DNA of 64,000 nucleotides from Geosiphon pyriformis (GCA_016748015.1 JAAOMT010000213.1:114529-178528), one strand, 5' to 3'; counted from the stretch's first letter, positions 1-11,799 are shown. Program-made: numbers and translations. The notes: generated by a model from the letters alone, not told the origin.

Positions 1-5
1 GTTAA

Positions 6-9
<4 letters not shown>

Positions 10-36
<27 letters not shown>

Positions 37-2450
37 GTTAATGTGTAGCTATGCTGGTCATTTATTAGTTATTCCACAGTAATGTGGCAGTTTCATAAAG
101 CCAGCTCACCCAATAATACATATTACAAGATGCGGCTAACCACAAGTGAAAAGTCTTAACTATATGCTAGTACTACCTTTGCTACCTAATGTATCAAACA
201 TATCTAATTCATACATCTTACCCATAATACATACAAGTTCATGACTACTCTTAACAAGACTGCTCATCTACTTAGCAGTCTGATCTGGATCGGACTTGAT
301 ATTAGAGGATTGAATCTCCCATAACTTTATCATCACATCAAATATATCATTATAGACTGAAAAATCTTTAACATTATCATCATCATCATCATCATTATCA
401 TTATCATCCATGTTTTCATCATCAGATATGTTATGGTGTATCTTCCCACTCCTCAACTTAAGAGTCCCCACTTCCTTTTGCAGCATAGAAGCCATAGCAC
501 AAACAGCCTTAATTTGGTTTCCCAATTCAATCACACTTTCCTTCATTGCCTCAACCATAACTGGTGGAGTAGACAATAATGTAGTAACCAATGCAACCAA
601 AGAACCCACAGGCTCAACTATAGATTTGATCAACAAAGACAATTCACTAAGTTGGGTTTCCAGAGAAGCCAACCTAGCATTAACAGCAACATCTGAACCA
701 AAGGAGACAACTGGCAACAGTGGCACCACAACTTTGAGGGAGGTACTGAAAACCAGACCCGTATTAGCAGCAGCAGCAACAGAAGGAACCACAGAGGTGG
801 CAGCTTTGGCATAAGATTTAGTTCCAACAAGAGACGACGACTTGAAAATGATGGGACCACCAGCAGAATTAAAAGAGAGTTTGGGAGGGAGAGGTGGCAA
901 CACCTTACAGTTCACAGCCAAATGATCCAAACTTTGACATCTATAGCAGCGATGACATCCAGGAGTTTCCCACCAGATGCGGCAGCCACGTAAGGTACTG
1001 GTTTTTGAAACAGCAGCATTTAAAGATTCCAAAAAACCGAAGATCACTACTGCAAAGCATTGACATTGATAGGAATCAGGGGAGCAGGGAATGAAACATG
1101 TACTGCCACCAACTTGGAAGACCAGATCACTTATCTCAAATGCAGTGCAGCCAAATAGAAGATTAACCAGCTTAGCTTTGAAAGCATCTCTTGAGGAAAT
1201 AACCTCCTTTTGGTTGGCAATAGGAAGAATCTTAACACTATCTTTTCTGACCAACACAGACCAATTAGAGAGAGCAGCAGCAGCAGAAAAAGTGTCCTTA
1301 AAATTAACCACAGCATATTGCCATAAGCCAGCAGACTTCAACTTAACAGAAGTGACAACACCAAAAATGCCAAGAGCAGATTTGATGTCATCAGAAGAGG
1401 CACCCAAAGGTATATTGTGCAGTACAACTGACAAAGAAGGAGAAGAAACAGAGGCCACTCCTGAAAACCGTGCAATCTTAAAAGTGGTCAAAAAAACCTC
1501 ATCACCAATGGCCACCTTGGTAGCACTATTTAGACACTCCTAAGATGCAAATTCCACACAGAACAACTTGATAGCATCTTGTGAAACTGATTTAAGTCCA
1601 ATACAACCAGGCAACAACTGAAACAAAGAACTAAGCAAAGCTATCTTAATCTTAAACATAGCACCAGGTACAAGATTGGAGGCCACCCAACCAGAAACCC
1701 TTTGACATCCATTCACATTTACCCAAGCACCAGCATCAGATACACCAGAAACTGGGAGGGGGGAACAGTTGATTCCATTTCCATCTGATCAGTCCAATCT
1801 TTGAGATCATCTGGATTGATGGACTGTTTTGCTACTGAGATTGGTAATGATCTGCCAGAGAGTACCACATTAGGCAACACAGCCAGTGGTTGATCTTGGT
1901 CTATCTTGGAAGATGTGCTGCTGCTGTTGCCATCCATATCAGGAATAGGGCTGGCTGCTGCTGTGGAGATCTTACTAAAGATCTCATCTGGAACCACAAA
2001 GGGGTTCAGTGTGACCATAGCAGTTGTGACTGCCTGCTGCTGTTTTTTGGGATTTTTTGCTTTTGCGGCCATTTGTAAAGCAGTAGTAGTAGAAGTAGTA
2101 GTGGGAGTGATAAGAGCAGGAAAGACCAACTTGTTGACTGGTCTGTTATTAAAAATCTTTGGGCTCTTTGAAGTGGTAAAGACAACACAAGGACTAACCC
2201 AAGTGTGTCTTTTTGAAGGGACTTTGACTGGAGAAGAAATTGAACCAGAAGCCACTAAAGGCAGCTTATTACTATTATTTTTTAAAGGAAATGTTACCAG
2301 AACGTTTTGTCTAGCTGCTTCAATAACAGAGAGACTCTCTCATGTTGAAACTTTATTAGTTACTATAGGAAAAGTAATGTTTGCAACTTTTTTACTCTTA
2401 ACTCTATTTGTGGTCATGAAATTTAGGAAAACAAGAGTTTTTTTCCATGT
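10..2450 (-). mobile_element. S1: half-LINE (ORF1-only non-LTR element)
   Basis: On the minus strand this runs from about 2450 to a poly(A) tail, seen as poly(T) at 10-36. The 3' tail (37-160) matches the tails of S2-S6 and of the long LINE L1. It carries one ORF1-like gene and no reverse transcriptase. It interrupts the G-2 pol gene, which resumes near 2452. The 5' limit is approximate, and I could not resolve a convincing target duplication because the left flank is only nine bases long. Confidence 0.8.
160..2417 (-). pseudogene. S1 ORF1-like protein (RRM + CCHC zinc knuckle), broken
   Basis: Reading from an ATG at 2417 (MTTNRVKSKK) to TAG at 160-162, this is a nucleic-acid-binding ORF1-type protein of about 750 codons. 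In order: a basic Ser/Thr-rich N-terminus, an RRM-like fold (IPLGASSDDIKSALGIFG, then WQYAVVNF, around 1270-1440), a knuckle CYRCQSLDHLAVNC near 915-960, a predicted helical segment, and an acidic Asp run near 370-400. A TGA at about 2340 replaces the CGA seen in sister copies, TAG replaces Trp near 268, and there is at least one frameshift between 1516 and 1720. The longest open pieces are 268-1515 and 1719-2255. LINE ORF1 proteins of this type coat their own RNA as chaperones. Function here is by homology only, and the copy is dead. Confidence 0.75.
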
Positions 2451-2451
2451 G

Positions 2452-3914
2452 GTGTACAAAAGTCTTTTGAGAATGAACCACTTGAAATCCAATCATTAGT
2501 TATAGAACAATGAGAACCTTCCTCTAAAGAAAAAAAAATGGACATTGAAAATCTGTTGGCTAGAAATAGCTCAGTTATCTCAAAAGAAGGTAATACCCTT
2601 GGACAAACTCATGTAATACAACACACTATTACTACCAAAGAAACTCACCCCATCTATTTGAAGTCTTATCAATCCAATCAACATAATGATGAGTTTATCA
2701 AAAAAGAGATAAACCAGATGAAAGATTTTGGATTTATACAAGAAACCAAGAGTAAATGGGCTTTTTCAGTTGTGGTGGTATCCGAGAAAGATGGAACCCT
2801 ACACTTCTGTGTTGACTATCACAAACTAAATGCCATTACTATAAGAGACATGTACCCATTCCCCAAAATTGATACAATACTAGATAAATTCAATGGTGCT
2901 GTTTTCTTCTCAACCATTGACTTAACTGCTGGATTCTGGCAAGTAGAGATGGATCCAAAAAGCAGAAAAAAAACTGCTTTTATTACCAAGTATGGCACCT
3001 ATGAATTTACTGTCATGCCTTTTGGTCTTACCAATGTTCCTTCCACCTTTCAATGCCTAATGGACAAAGTATTTGAATCAGTAAAAAAGAACTTTGTTCT
3101 GGTCTACTTAAATGACATAATAGTCTACTCAAAAACCTGGAATGAACACCTTGAACATTTACAGAAGGTTTTTGACCTGCTCAGAAATGCTGGTCTCAAG
3201 ATAAACACAATCAAATCTTTTTTTGGACAACAATCCACCCAGTTCCTTGGTTATCTTATTACAAAAAATGGAATCTTCTTTGATCCAGCTAAAGTTGAAA
3301 AAGTTCAGAACATTAGACAACCAATGAATGTTTCTGAACTATGCTCTTTCCTTGGTTTGGCCTCTTACTATCACAAATTTATTAAGAATTTCTCTAAAAT
3401 CACCTTTCCTCTCAATCAGCTACTCAGGAAAAATGTCAATTATCACTGAGACATTCATCAACAAAAAGCTTTTGAATTTCTGAAGGAAAAACTTGTTACT
3501 GAACCAATTCTCAAACAACCTAATCTGAACCAATCTTTTATTCTCCATACTAATGCATCTGGTTATAGACTTGGTACTGTCCTTTCACAGAAAAATGAAA
3601 ATGGCAAAGAACATGCCATAGTATATGCCAGTAGATCCCTTACACCAGTAGAAAAGAACTATTCAGTTACTGAACAAGAATGTCTAGCAGTAGTTTGTGT
3701 TACCAACTACTGGGATCAATATCTTCTTGGTGCAAAATTCTTAGTGGTAATAGATTATCAAGCTTTGGTTTGGCTGTGCAAAAAAAAGAAGTTGGAACAC
3801 AAACAAATAACTTGCTGGATACTCCACTTGGATGAATTTGACTATGATATTCAATACTGCAAAGAAGCAAATCATCAAAATGCCAACACTCTATCTAGAC
3901 TTACCATCCAGTAA
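2452..3914 (+). pseudogene. pol: G-2 reverse transcriptase-RNase H
   Basis: This is Ty3/gypsy polymerase. It opens with the pre-RT stretch ending MDIENLLARNS (2538), then the fingers/palm motif FCVDYHKLNAIT, the primer-grip side PFGLTNVPSTFQ, and the catalytic box, which reads VYLND instead of YLDD (GAT to AAT). The frame stays open to a TGA at 3447-3449, at a Trp position that is TGG in the G-1 copy. It then continues without frameshift through RNase H ([29 protein letters not shown]) to TAA 3912-3914. An Asn in the catalytic pair and a premature stop make it inactive. An earlier TGA near 2511 also interrupts the frame. Confidence 0.9.
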
Positions 3915-3979
3915 CAATACAATTTCTCAAACCAAACCAACTTAATTATATATAATTCTTTCATAAACAAACACAATAA

Positions 3980-4535
3980 TTGACTTGGACAACTACTCTG
4001 CCTTAATGGAATTTTTGGGTAAAAGACAATACCCACCAGAATACACTTGACAGCAAAGAGAACATTTGCACAAACAATCAAATTTCTATTTGATTCGCCA
4101 AAACAAATTATACAAAAAAAACAGAAAAGATCCTGATCACCTCCAGAGAATCATCAGATTTGAAGAAAAAGAAATTGTAATATACAATATGCATACTGAT
4201 CCATTAGCTAGACACTTTGGAAAAACAAAAACAATTCAAAAAACTTTAGCTTGTTATTATTGGCCTATCTTGGGAAAGAACATTGCTAAATACATCAAAA
4301 CCTGTGACATCTGCCAAAGAAGAGGCAAACCCAATTACAAAGAAGATATCCATCCAATCTCTGTTGGTCAACCATTTAACAAAATTGGTATAGATGTTAT
4401 TGGACCTTTAACAATAACTCCTGATGGCAACAGATACATTATTACAGCTACCAACTATCTTACAAAATGGGTAGAAGCAAGAGCCACCTTAGACCAAACA
4501 GCAGTCTCAATAGCCAATTTTATTTATGAAGATAT
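3980..4535 (+). pseudogene. pol: G-2 integrase, N-terminal zinc domain and start of catalytic core
   Basis: The piece contains the HHCC zinc-binding domain (HTDPLARHFGKTKTIQ ... CDICQ) followed by the first catalytic Asp in IGIDVIGPL and LTKWVEARAT. A TGA at about 4049 and loss of the usual MDLDNYS start interrupt it. The apparent ORF continuing to 4641 is an artefact: from 4536 on it reads into the solo LTR. The frame differs from that of RNase H. Confidence 0.85.
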
Positions 4536-5214
4536 TATTACGGGTTGGAGTAACAAGCTAATGAATAGCAAGAAAGAACAGGATTGTAGGGTAATGGAAA
4601 TAATCAAAAAAGAATTCAATCTTAAAGAGCGAATTGAATGAGTATAAATTCAATGTGCAAGATCAGTCTCATAAAATATCTCAGTTACTATTCTTTTCAA
4701 AGGTAACTAGGGAATCTGAAGGTAGAGAGATAGTCCGTACTGTCAACAATTAATCACCACTGGTATAATTCTATGCCTTACATTGGCGCTTTTAGAATTC
4801 AATATCAGGTATCAACTTGTGCTTTTCAGTCACGTTTATTCAAATAATCTTCAAATACTACAATTATATATGTTAGGAAAAGGCCAACAAGTAATCTTTT
4901 ATCCTAAGATGTTTGGATACTTGAAGGTAGAGAAAAAAAAATTAGCAATAAGAGAATGATTGAGATAAAAGTTGTTGTTTTTATTTATTTGATTCTTGTC
5001 TGAGAGATGATTTTCTACAGCTAAGAGACTTATCACTTATATAGCTAATAAAAGTAGTCAACAACCAGGTCAATGACTAGGTCAATAATCAGGTCAATGG
5101 TCAGGTTATTGATCAAGTCAATGATCACTATCTAAAAATAGAGTGGCTAATTATATGACATCAGTGGCTAATACATGTGATAACTAATAAAAATTATGAG
5201 TTTCAATCATAACA
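4536..5214 (-). repeat. Solo LTR of the G family
   Basis: A 679-bp sequence homologous end to end to the G LTRs, with no internal region beside it. It lies in antisense orientation to G-2 and is flanked by a perfect 4-bp duplication ATAT (4532-4535 and 5215-5218). Its first bases read TATTACGGG where other copies have TGTTATGGG. The U3 holds about six units of the 12-bp repeat at 5055-5128. A solo LTR is the expected product of LTR-LTR recombination that deleted a full element. Confidence 0.9.
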
Positions 5215-5218
5215 ATAT

Positions 5219-5432
5219 CATTTGCCATCATGGCTGCCCCAAAAAACTTTTATCTGATAGAGAAAGAGCTTTTCTCAGTATACTGATTGAAGAACTTTGC
5301 AGAAAAATAGGAATATGTTATAAACTTTCCTCCTCAAACAAATGGCTTAGTGGAACATTTCAATAGAACACTATGTGAAACTCTAACCAAAACCAGTGAA
5401 AAAACAAACTTATAGGACAAAGTACTGCCTTC
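5219..5432 (+). pseudogene. pol: G-2 integrase core, second piece
   Basis: The integrase resumes directly after the solo LTR with the Cys/His stretch, then PKKLLSDRERAFLS carrying the second catalytic Asp, and the third acidic position in NGLVEHFNRT. About 12 bases around the PYYPQ motif are missing compared with the G-3 copy, and TAG replaces Trp in the NLWDK motif. The same TAG occurs in the G-1 and G-4 copies. The piece ends at the L1 insertion. Confidence 0.85.
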
Positions 5433-5573
5433 TTTTTTTTTTTTTGTTAACATGTAGCTATGTTGGTCTTTTATTAGTTTAGCCATGCTCAAAGACACAG
5501 CTTTTTCATAAAGCCAACTCACCCAATAATCTAAATTACAAGATGTGGCTAATCACAAAGTGGCTATGCCTAA
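5433..5573 (-). other. L1 3' tail and poly(A)
   Basis: The region after the ORF2 stop, read on the minus strand, ends TTAACA followed by poly(A). It aligns by eye over its whole length with the tails of all S elements: the shared blocks include TGTAGTTAG, TTAGCCACATCTTGT, AGTTGGCTTTATGAAA and CTAATAAAAGACCA. In LINEs of this kind the RT recognises the 3' end of the template RNA, so this is the probable recognition region. Confidence 0.75.
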
Positions 5574-6384
5574 CTACATGCTAGTATAACCAAAATTCTT
5601 AAGGGGTATCACACCATTACTTAAAGTAACTTTACTACCCAAAACATCAGTTATTATCATATTACAACATTGAAATTCATCACTTATTTTAATATTGGAG
5701 TTATCACTACCCTTATCACTATTTCTAAGCAATTGGCATTTACTAGTCACTTGTAATGGATTTTTCTTAATTCTGTTATCAATACTCATAATTTTTTCCC
5801 ATTCAGTTTGTACCTTATAATGTTTCTTCTATAGTCTATTCCTTGCTTGAGTCACAGCCCATTTACACATCTTAATTAAGATATTATCATTAGCCTTCTG
5901 ATCAATATCAGCAAAAGCATTGATTCTACCAAATTGCTCATTGATTAGTCCTTTGCATAGTAGATCTATGTTGGGCATTGTCTTGATGTACTTATTAGAC
6001 AGAACAACTCTTTTACTAGGGTCCAAAATTTTATGTTTCCCTCTTATAGCCTTTAATAAACATCACATCCACTCATTCCTCACATCATCTATCAGCATCT
6101 TGCCCTTTTGAATATTCAGAGAGCATTCCCAAAAGTGTTGATTGGTTTCAACTTCTGTGTGGCATATTTTGCACAATTTGTTTTTATACACTAAAAGATA
6201 TCTGTTGTATAGCACTTCTGCTGTTGGTAACATGTTGTAGAATGACTTCATAATAAATGTACACATTGCTGAAGAACCAGCTGAGATGAAGCCTGATGAC
6301 ATTTTACCATCCCAGTTCTATACTTTGGTTGTGCTTTTCCAATCTACCCTTTGGTCCAAAATCCTTATTGTTTCTTGTACTTTG
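5574..6384 (-). pseudogene. L1 ORF2, C-terminal region with zinc finger
   Basis: The C-terminal end of ORF2 contains MLPTAEVLYNR followed by a Cys/His finger, CKICHTEVETNQHFWEC, near 6130-6175. The C-x2-C ... H-x4-C pattern with 'ET..H' is typical of the zinc finger that closes many LINE ORF2 proteins and binds template RNA or DNA. Frameshifts and stops separate the open pieces 6063-6302, 5829-6026 and 5574-5789. The protein ends GYTSM at 5574. The fragment L2 at 15449-16104 is a second, better preserved copy. Confidence 0.8.
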
Positions 6385-7110
6385 TCATTGTTCATCCAAT
6401 TCAAGGCCAGTCTGTTGGCTCAGAAAATGTCTGATATTCAGATCTAACTCAACTCCTCTGTAATAGAGAATGTAACTAATGTTCTCAGCATTGTATGCCC
6501 ACTCTACTGTGTCAAAAGTAGTAGCTTCTTTGGCTAGTTTGTCAGCCATCTCATTTTTAGATATACCTGTATGTGCAGCCACTTTGTTTATAATTAGATC
6601 AATTCTTTTTTCCCCTATCACTGCTTTAATTGCATTCCATGTGCACCAGTTAGGAGTTTTAAGCTGATTCCTAATAGACAAGGGATGATCTTTGAACAAC
6701 TATTTTTGGGCTGTTGACATTACTGCCTGACTATCTGTGTTCAATGTCAATCTGCATTTGTAAAGCACTGCTTCCAAACCCAATAATACTGCTTTTGCTT
6801 CAGTCTTTGTTGATAATAATGTTCCATTAACTGCTATACCAAAGTTGGCCTCTATTCTATGTGTAACAAAAGCAGCTGCTTCTTTAGCCTCCTCAGAACC
6901 AGCTTTTATCAGTAATCCATCTGTTAATATTTCTATTTCCTTTCTGAACCTTAACTTATCTCATACCTTCCTCCATTGTGGTAATAGAACATCAGGAATT
7001 TGGATGTAAATAAAGTTTCTTTGTATAGTATTTAGGTTATCTGGTATCTGGTAATCTATTTCGTGCATCCCTACTGCTTCACATTGGGCTATATTAATAT
7101 TTCTGTGTTC
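6385..7110 (-). pseudogene. L1 ORF2, RNase H domain
   Basis: An RNase H fold with visible active-site blocks: the first strand with an acidic residue (ILTDGLLIKAGS, near 6910-6940), TEAKAVLLGLEAVL with the Glu, NTDSQAVM with the second Asp, and KVAAHTGISKNEMADKLAKEA with the His and last Asp near 6535-6590. A TAG before LFKDHP (about 6700) breaks the frame. The domain removes RNA from the RNA-DNA hybrid during second-strand synthesis. Its presence separates this LINE from L1/RTE-type groups, which lack it. Confidence 0.85.
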
Positions 7111-7437
7111 ATCCATAATGATTGTGAATTCTACAATCCTAAACTATTTGGGTATTCTACCACTGTCACTTTGTCTGTACTTCCTTGTAAAGTCCATTCA
7201 TGTTATTAATAATCTGTCTTTGGTTTGAACCTAATGTAAATACAAAATGTTCTCTTTTCTCAGTAAACTTCTAACTTTAGTATAGGCTACACCTGGAGTT
7301 ATGACTGTCTTAATTAAATGTGCATATGGTTTTGAGGATTCAGGCACCCCATATGTGTTACCAGAGCTTTTGAATGAGATGCTCCTTTCATCTATTATCT
7401 GCATAATGTTTGTTATTAGATTAACTCCTGGCTTAGA

Positions 7438-9300
7438 TCATTCATTAATAGGATATTCAAGTATACTGTAAGCTGACCATCTCTGTGCCTGCAAGTTAGT
7501 TAGTCTGATTTTTGTAGCCATCTCAGCAATATCATTACTGTTCAATCTAACCAACAAGTCTGTGATCTTGCTTTTTGCCTGTATGTCATCAATTTTGAAT
7601 AATTTGTACAAAGATGTGTGATGTATAGCACTGGCTGGAAAATCTACTGAGAGATTTGCTTTTTTCTTTACAGTGGCTGAGATCTTTGAGTTCCATCTTT
7701 TGGCCCAACTATTTGGTATATAGGTTAATTGAGATCTAAATTCTATTGCTGGACTGAGTACACTGTTGAAAATATAAATCACCTGTTTTTCAGTGATGTG
7801 TTTTTTCCCAATAACCCCACACACTGCTTCAATGTTAGATTCTATCATATTCAGACAGTCTTATTTTTTCCATTTGTTCGAATCCATACTCCCAAATATT
7901 GGATGCATATAGATGGGTCCAACAATCTTAAGGTTTGTTTGTTTGAACCAAATTTTAGTGGCTCAACTAACACTGATTTTCTCTTGGAAGGTCTGATCAC
8001 TATTGTTTTAGTCTTATCTAAGTTGATCTTAATATCCACCATTCTAAAAAAGGAGCTGGCAGTGTTCAGAATACTCTGCATTCCTTGTCTTGAGTTAACT
8101 ATTCATACTGTGTTATTAACAAAGACAAGGTGGTTTACTGATGCAATTAGGGATTGTGTGTCTGGTTGATTGTTCCACTTTTTCCATTCAGCTGTTAATT
8201 GGTATCCTTGGCTGTAATTTGCTTGTTTTACTTCACACAATAAGGGGTCATAGAAGATTTTCTACATGATGGGTGAGCTTGTTTCCCTTTGATCTAATTC
8301 ATCTTGTACTTGATATTTGTTACTTAACTCAAACTCAGTTATAATCTTATTACTTCTATTGTTGTGCATTAAGCCAAATAGCTTAGTAAACCTATTGTTT
8401 ATTTTGATTCTCCTTAGTGCAGCTTTTATGGGTTTTCATCCCACTGAGTCATATGCCTTTTTCATGTCCTAAAATATAAACCAAGCCTCATTACCAAATT
8501 CTCTTGCATGCTTAGCAATGGCATTGATCACATAGATTGGCACTGCTGAAGATGTGTTTTTCAGAACTGAGGTGTTATAATCTTTTAAAACATTGTGGAG
8601 CTCACATGTTTTTGATATTCTTGCAGTTAAAATCTTTGTTAAGATCTTTTTAGTGCTTTCAATGAGTGTGATCAGCCTGGTGATGTCAATATTGCCACCC
8701 CATTCTTTTGGCTTTGGAATCAGTATGATCTGTGCTATTCTCCACTCCTCAGGCATGTCTGCTGCTTCTATGCAAGCATTAAGCAATGTTCTCAGTTTAG
8801 ACTTGGTATTAAGACCAAACTTCCTCCAAAGTTCAGCTTGTATGCCTGATGGGCCAGAGGCTTTGTTACAGGGTGTGTGGCTTAATGTGTAGTCAAATTT
8901 CTCAATTGTTATTTCAGCCATCACACCATTAAAGGCATTATCTGGGATGCTCTCTATTGGCCTAAACCTGTGTTCCCAACTTTTCTATAGTTTAGGTTCA
9001 AGAATTTTTGTTTTAGTTTACCCTTGAGCTTTTTTGTTTACTAGCTTTTTGATATCATCAGAATCATTATGAAATTTGCCTTCTTCTATAACATGGTCTA
9101 GTACTATCTTTTGTCTTTTCCTGTTTAGAATGCTTTTGATGATTGCTTCTTTGTTTAGCTCAAAGTTCTGTTGTTTTTTGATGATATTGTTCACTATCTG
9201 CTTTTGTTGTTGTAATCTGATCCTAGCACACAGTGTAGATCTGTATTTTTTTTTATGCTTAGTAATTCAACAATAAGCTTATCTTTTGGGAGAGTCATCA
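7438..9300 (-). pseudogene. L1 ORF2, reverse transcriptase
   Basis: RT blocks in order: NKASGPSGIQAELW (the KSPGPDGI-type motif, near 8850), LIPKPKEW, STKKILTKILTARIS, motif A FDMKKAYDSVG with a stop just before the Asp (about 8470), an ETSSPIM block, and the catalytic motif near 8110-8121, which reads FVNN in place of F/YADD. Both Asp codons changed by G-to-A, so the enzyme is dead. Thumb-like sequence follows (7438-7848) in a shifted frame. Stretch 8925-9622 joins the endonuclease to RT and shows only short, broken open pieces. Confidence 0.85.
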
Positions 9301-9622
9301 GATATGTGTTAACTGTCTCAGGTTTCAATTGTTTTCATTTGGCCAATAGCTGCATAACATTGTTATTATGCATATCTGCATTGTTTACTCTTATTTGTTT
9401 GATTATATCAGTGACAATCTTAACAAGTTTGTGATCCATGCATTTTTTTTTTGTGTGTGCAGATTGGGCTCCCACTTTCCTTTTTGGTAGGCACTCAGCA
9501 GCTTGTAACACAGTCTTTTTGATTATAAGTCACATCTGGTTTAAATCATTATTGCTGTTATCTACTGATTTTCTTTGTGCTTTATCTGTTAGTCAATCAA
9601 TTTCTCTAGCATAGATCTCCCA

Positions 9623-10431
9623 TTAGACTCCAAATGCTTTTTTAACATCAATCATAGTTGTGCTACACTTCTTTCTCCCAGTTTTAGATTTTTTAATGTC
9701 TGTCAAGATTCTATCAGATCGGATGATTGTTACCACTGCTTTGTAATCAGTGCTAAATGATTCATTAACATCAATCACCCCAATATTTGTGACCAGTGAG
9801 GCTGTAATAACATCAGTAAACACATAATTCAATCTTCTTTGCACTCCATTTGATGCCCATGTATTGTTTGGATTGTTTACTGCATACATTCCATATATAT
9901 CTACTAGATTCATCTGTTGCAGCAATATTGCAGTAGGATATTTTTTTCTTTTGTTTGTGGCAATTGTTTCTTCAAGTGATTTAGATGCCAGATCTTCATT
10001 CAAATCACCTGCCACTATGACAATTTCTTTGTTTTGTACAATGTCTGCTAAAAGCTTTCTGATCTCTTTTGCAACTGTCTTTTTAGTAGGTAATTTTGAT
10101 GCAAGCATGTACAATCCAACTATGTATACACTTATTTTACCCCTAAATCTCAATACCAGATGCAATAGTCTCCCTTAATAACTCCTGATCACTTCCACAT
10201 GGTGAGTTCAACATTTTCTAACCAGTATGTCCACCCCAGTTCCCATTTGTTTCTTAGTGCTTAACTCCTAAAAGGCATGATATTCCTCAGTACCAAAAAA
10301 CACCCCTTTTTCTTTAATTGAGATCAGTTTAATTTCTGTAATGACCATAAAATCAAACTATTTGTCCTTAATCCAATGTAGTATTTCTTCAGCTTTGCCA
10401 GGATTGTTAAGTCTTTTAACATTAATAGTCC
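9623..10431 (-). pseudogene. L1 ORF2, apurinic-type endonuclease
   Basis: An APE-like endonuclease, which nicks target DNA to prime reverse transcription. Visible motifs are KIGTINVKRLNN at the start (codons split by G-3), VVAGDLNEDL near 10010 (the GDFN motif) and QRRLNYVFTD (RRIDYIF-like) near 9820. The last motif reads STDYKAV where the family has SDH, so the catalytic His is now Tyr (CAC to TAC). Stops near 10170-10360 also break it. The first 67 bases of ORF2 lie at 18925-18991, beyond G-3. Confidence 0.85.
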
Positions 10432-10435
10432 CTAT

Positions 10436-11077
10436 TGTTATGGGTTGAAGTAACAAGCTAACGGATAGCAAGGGAGAACAGGATTGTAGGATGATGGAAA
10501 TAATCAAAGGGGATTCAACTTCAATGAGCAAATTGAATGAGTATGGATTCAATGTGCAAGATCAGTCTCATAAAATATCTCAGTTGCTATTCTTTTCAAA
10601 AGTAACTGGGGAATCTGAAAGTAGAAGAATAGTCCATACTGTCAACAATTGATCACCACTAGTATAATTCTATGCCTTACATCAGTGCTCTTAGAATTCA
10701 ATATCAGGTATCAACTTGTGCTTTTCAGTCATATTTATTCAAATAATCTTCAAATGCTACAATTATATACGTTAGGAAAAAGCCAACAAGTAATCTTTTA
10801 TCCTAAGATGTTCAGATACTTGAAAGTAGGGAAAAGAAAATTAGTGATAAGAGAGTGATTGAGATGAAAGTTGTTATTTTTATTTATTTGATTCTTGTTT
10901 GAGAGATGATTTTCTACAGCTAAGAGACTTATTGCTTATATAGCTATTGAAAGTGGTCAATGATCAAGTCAATGATCAGGTCAATAATCACTATCTAAAA
11001 ATAGAGTGGCTAATTATATGACATCAGTGACTAATACATGTAATAACTAATAAAAATTATGGGTTTCAACTGTAACA
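10436..11077 (-). repeat. G-3 3' LTR
   Basis: 642 bp, bounded by TGTTA and TAACA. In element orientation it follows a purine tract, GGAGAGGATGA (11078-11088). It contains a TATATAAG box, an AATAAA-rich polyadenylation stretch, and only about three units of the 12-bp U3 repeat (10954-10991), compared with five in the sister LTR. Confidence 0.92.
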
Positions 11078-11136
11078 TCATCCTCTCCAAAAAGATTGAG
11101 CTCCGGCAAAATCAAGTTATTTATAGGGTATTCTAA

Positions 11137-11799
11137 TTAAAGGGTTTTGTCTAACTCAAAACTAACTAGTTTGTTGAAGTTTTTTGTGAATAGAGTATAT
11201 AGTACTTGAGGCGAAATAAGCTTTGTATTCAAGAGACCAAATCTTTGTATAAGAGTTTTGGCTCTTCTTACAATGGTTAAAACTCTTGGGATATCTAAAC
11301 GTATAATGCCCAAAATTTCCACTTGTATTTCTGAAGTTGTTTTCTTCATGAGCTTCATTTCTTCTATGATTTCACCAAGACGACCATAGAGTTCTAGTTG
11401 TCTTCCATATGACAAGTTTTTGTCTATGGGCAAGATTTTCTTAATCATTTTTCCAATTGTCATGGAAAGTGTAAGTATTGCTACTATTATGCTTTTTAGC
11501 AAATACTTATCCATTTTGCTACCAATTCTTTCTCTTCTGGTAGTGGTTTTCTTTGATCTAATAACAGTATGTATTCCACTGTTATCAGTTATAGTGGTTT
11601 GTTTTCCAATGGTCAGAGTAGCATTTGGATAATTTTTGATCCAGTACTCATGGAGAGTATAGAAAGCGTTTTGAATGTTTTGATTTAGGAAATAATTGTT
11701 CATGTTAATTGAAGATACCTCTGTTTTGGAAATGGTGTATTTATTTATATCTGATTTTTGTTGATCATTTGGGTCAGTATTACCACAACAGGTAACCAA
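11137..11799 (-). CDS. G-3 ORF3, unknown protein in the env position
   Basis: An open frame downstream of integrase and overlapping its C-terminal coding end in the -1 frame. The first ATG gives MNNYFLNQNIQNAFYTLHEY (about 11703); the open frame extends upstream to 11799 without ATG. I do not recognise a family. The protein is rich in Ile, Lys and Thr and looks helical. It has a conserved middle block LPIDKNLSYGRQLELYG and the end block KTLIQRFGLLNTKLISPQVL. I see no signal peptide, clear membrane anchor or glycoprotein features. The same ORF survives in G-1, G-2 and G-4 in this position, so it belongs to the family. In other copies it runs about 30 bases into the LTR; here it stops early at 11137. 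Confidence 0.65.
   Translation of the reverse strand: MVTCCGNTDPNDQQKSDINKYTISKTEVSSINMNNYFLNQNIQNAFYTLHEYWIKNYPNATLTIGKQTTITDNSGIHTVIRSKKTTTRRERIGSKMDKYLLKSIIVAILTLSMTIGKMIKKILPIDKNLSYGRQLELYGRLGEIIEEMKLMKKTTSEIQVEILGIIRLDIPRVLTIVRRAKTLIQRFGLLNTKLISPQVLYTLFTKNFNKLVSFELDKTL

Noticed and set aside
410-1543. Plus-strand frames opposite S1
   Set aside because: Antisense shadows of the ORF1-like gene; low-complexity composition mirrored from the real frame.
4536-4641. C-terminal extension of the G-2 integrase
   Set aside because: The last 35 codons are LTR sequence entered after the solo-LTR insertion.
11137-11799. Envelope gene (errantivirus-like)
   Set aside because: Position fits, but there is no signal peptide, transmembrane anchor, cleavage site or Cys pattern; kept as an unknown ORF3.
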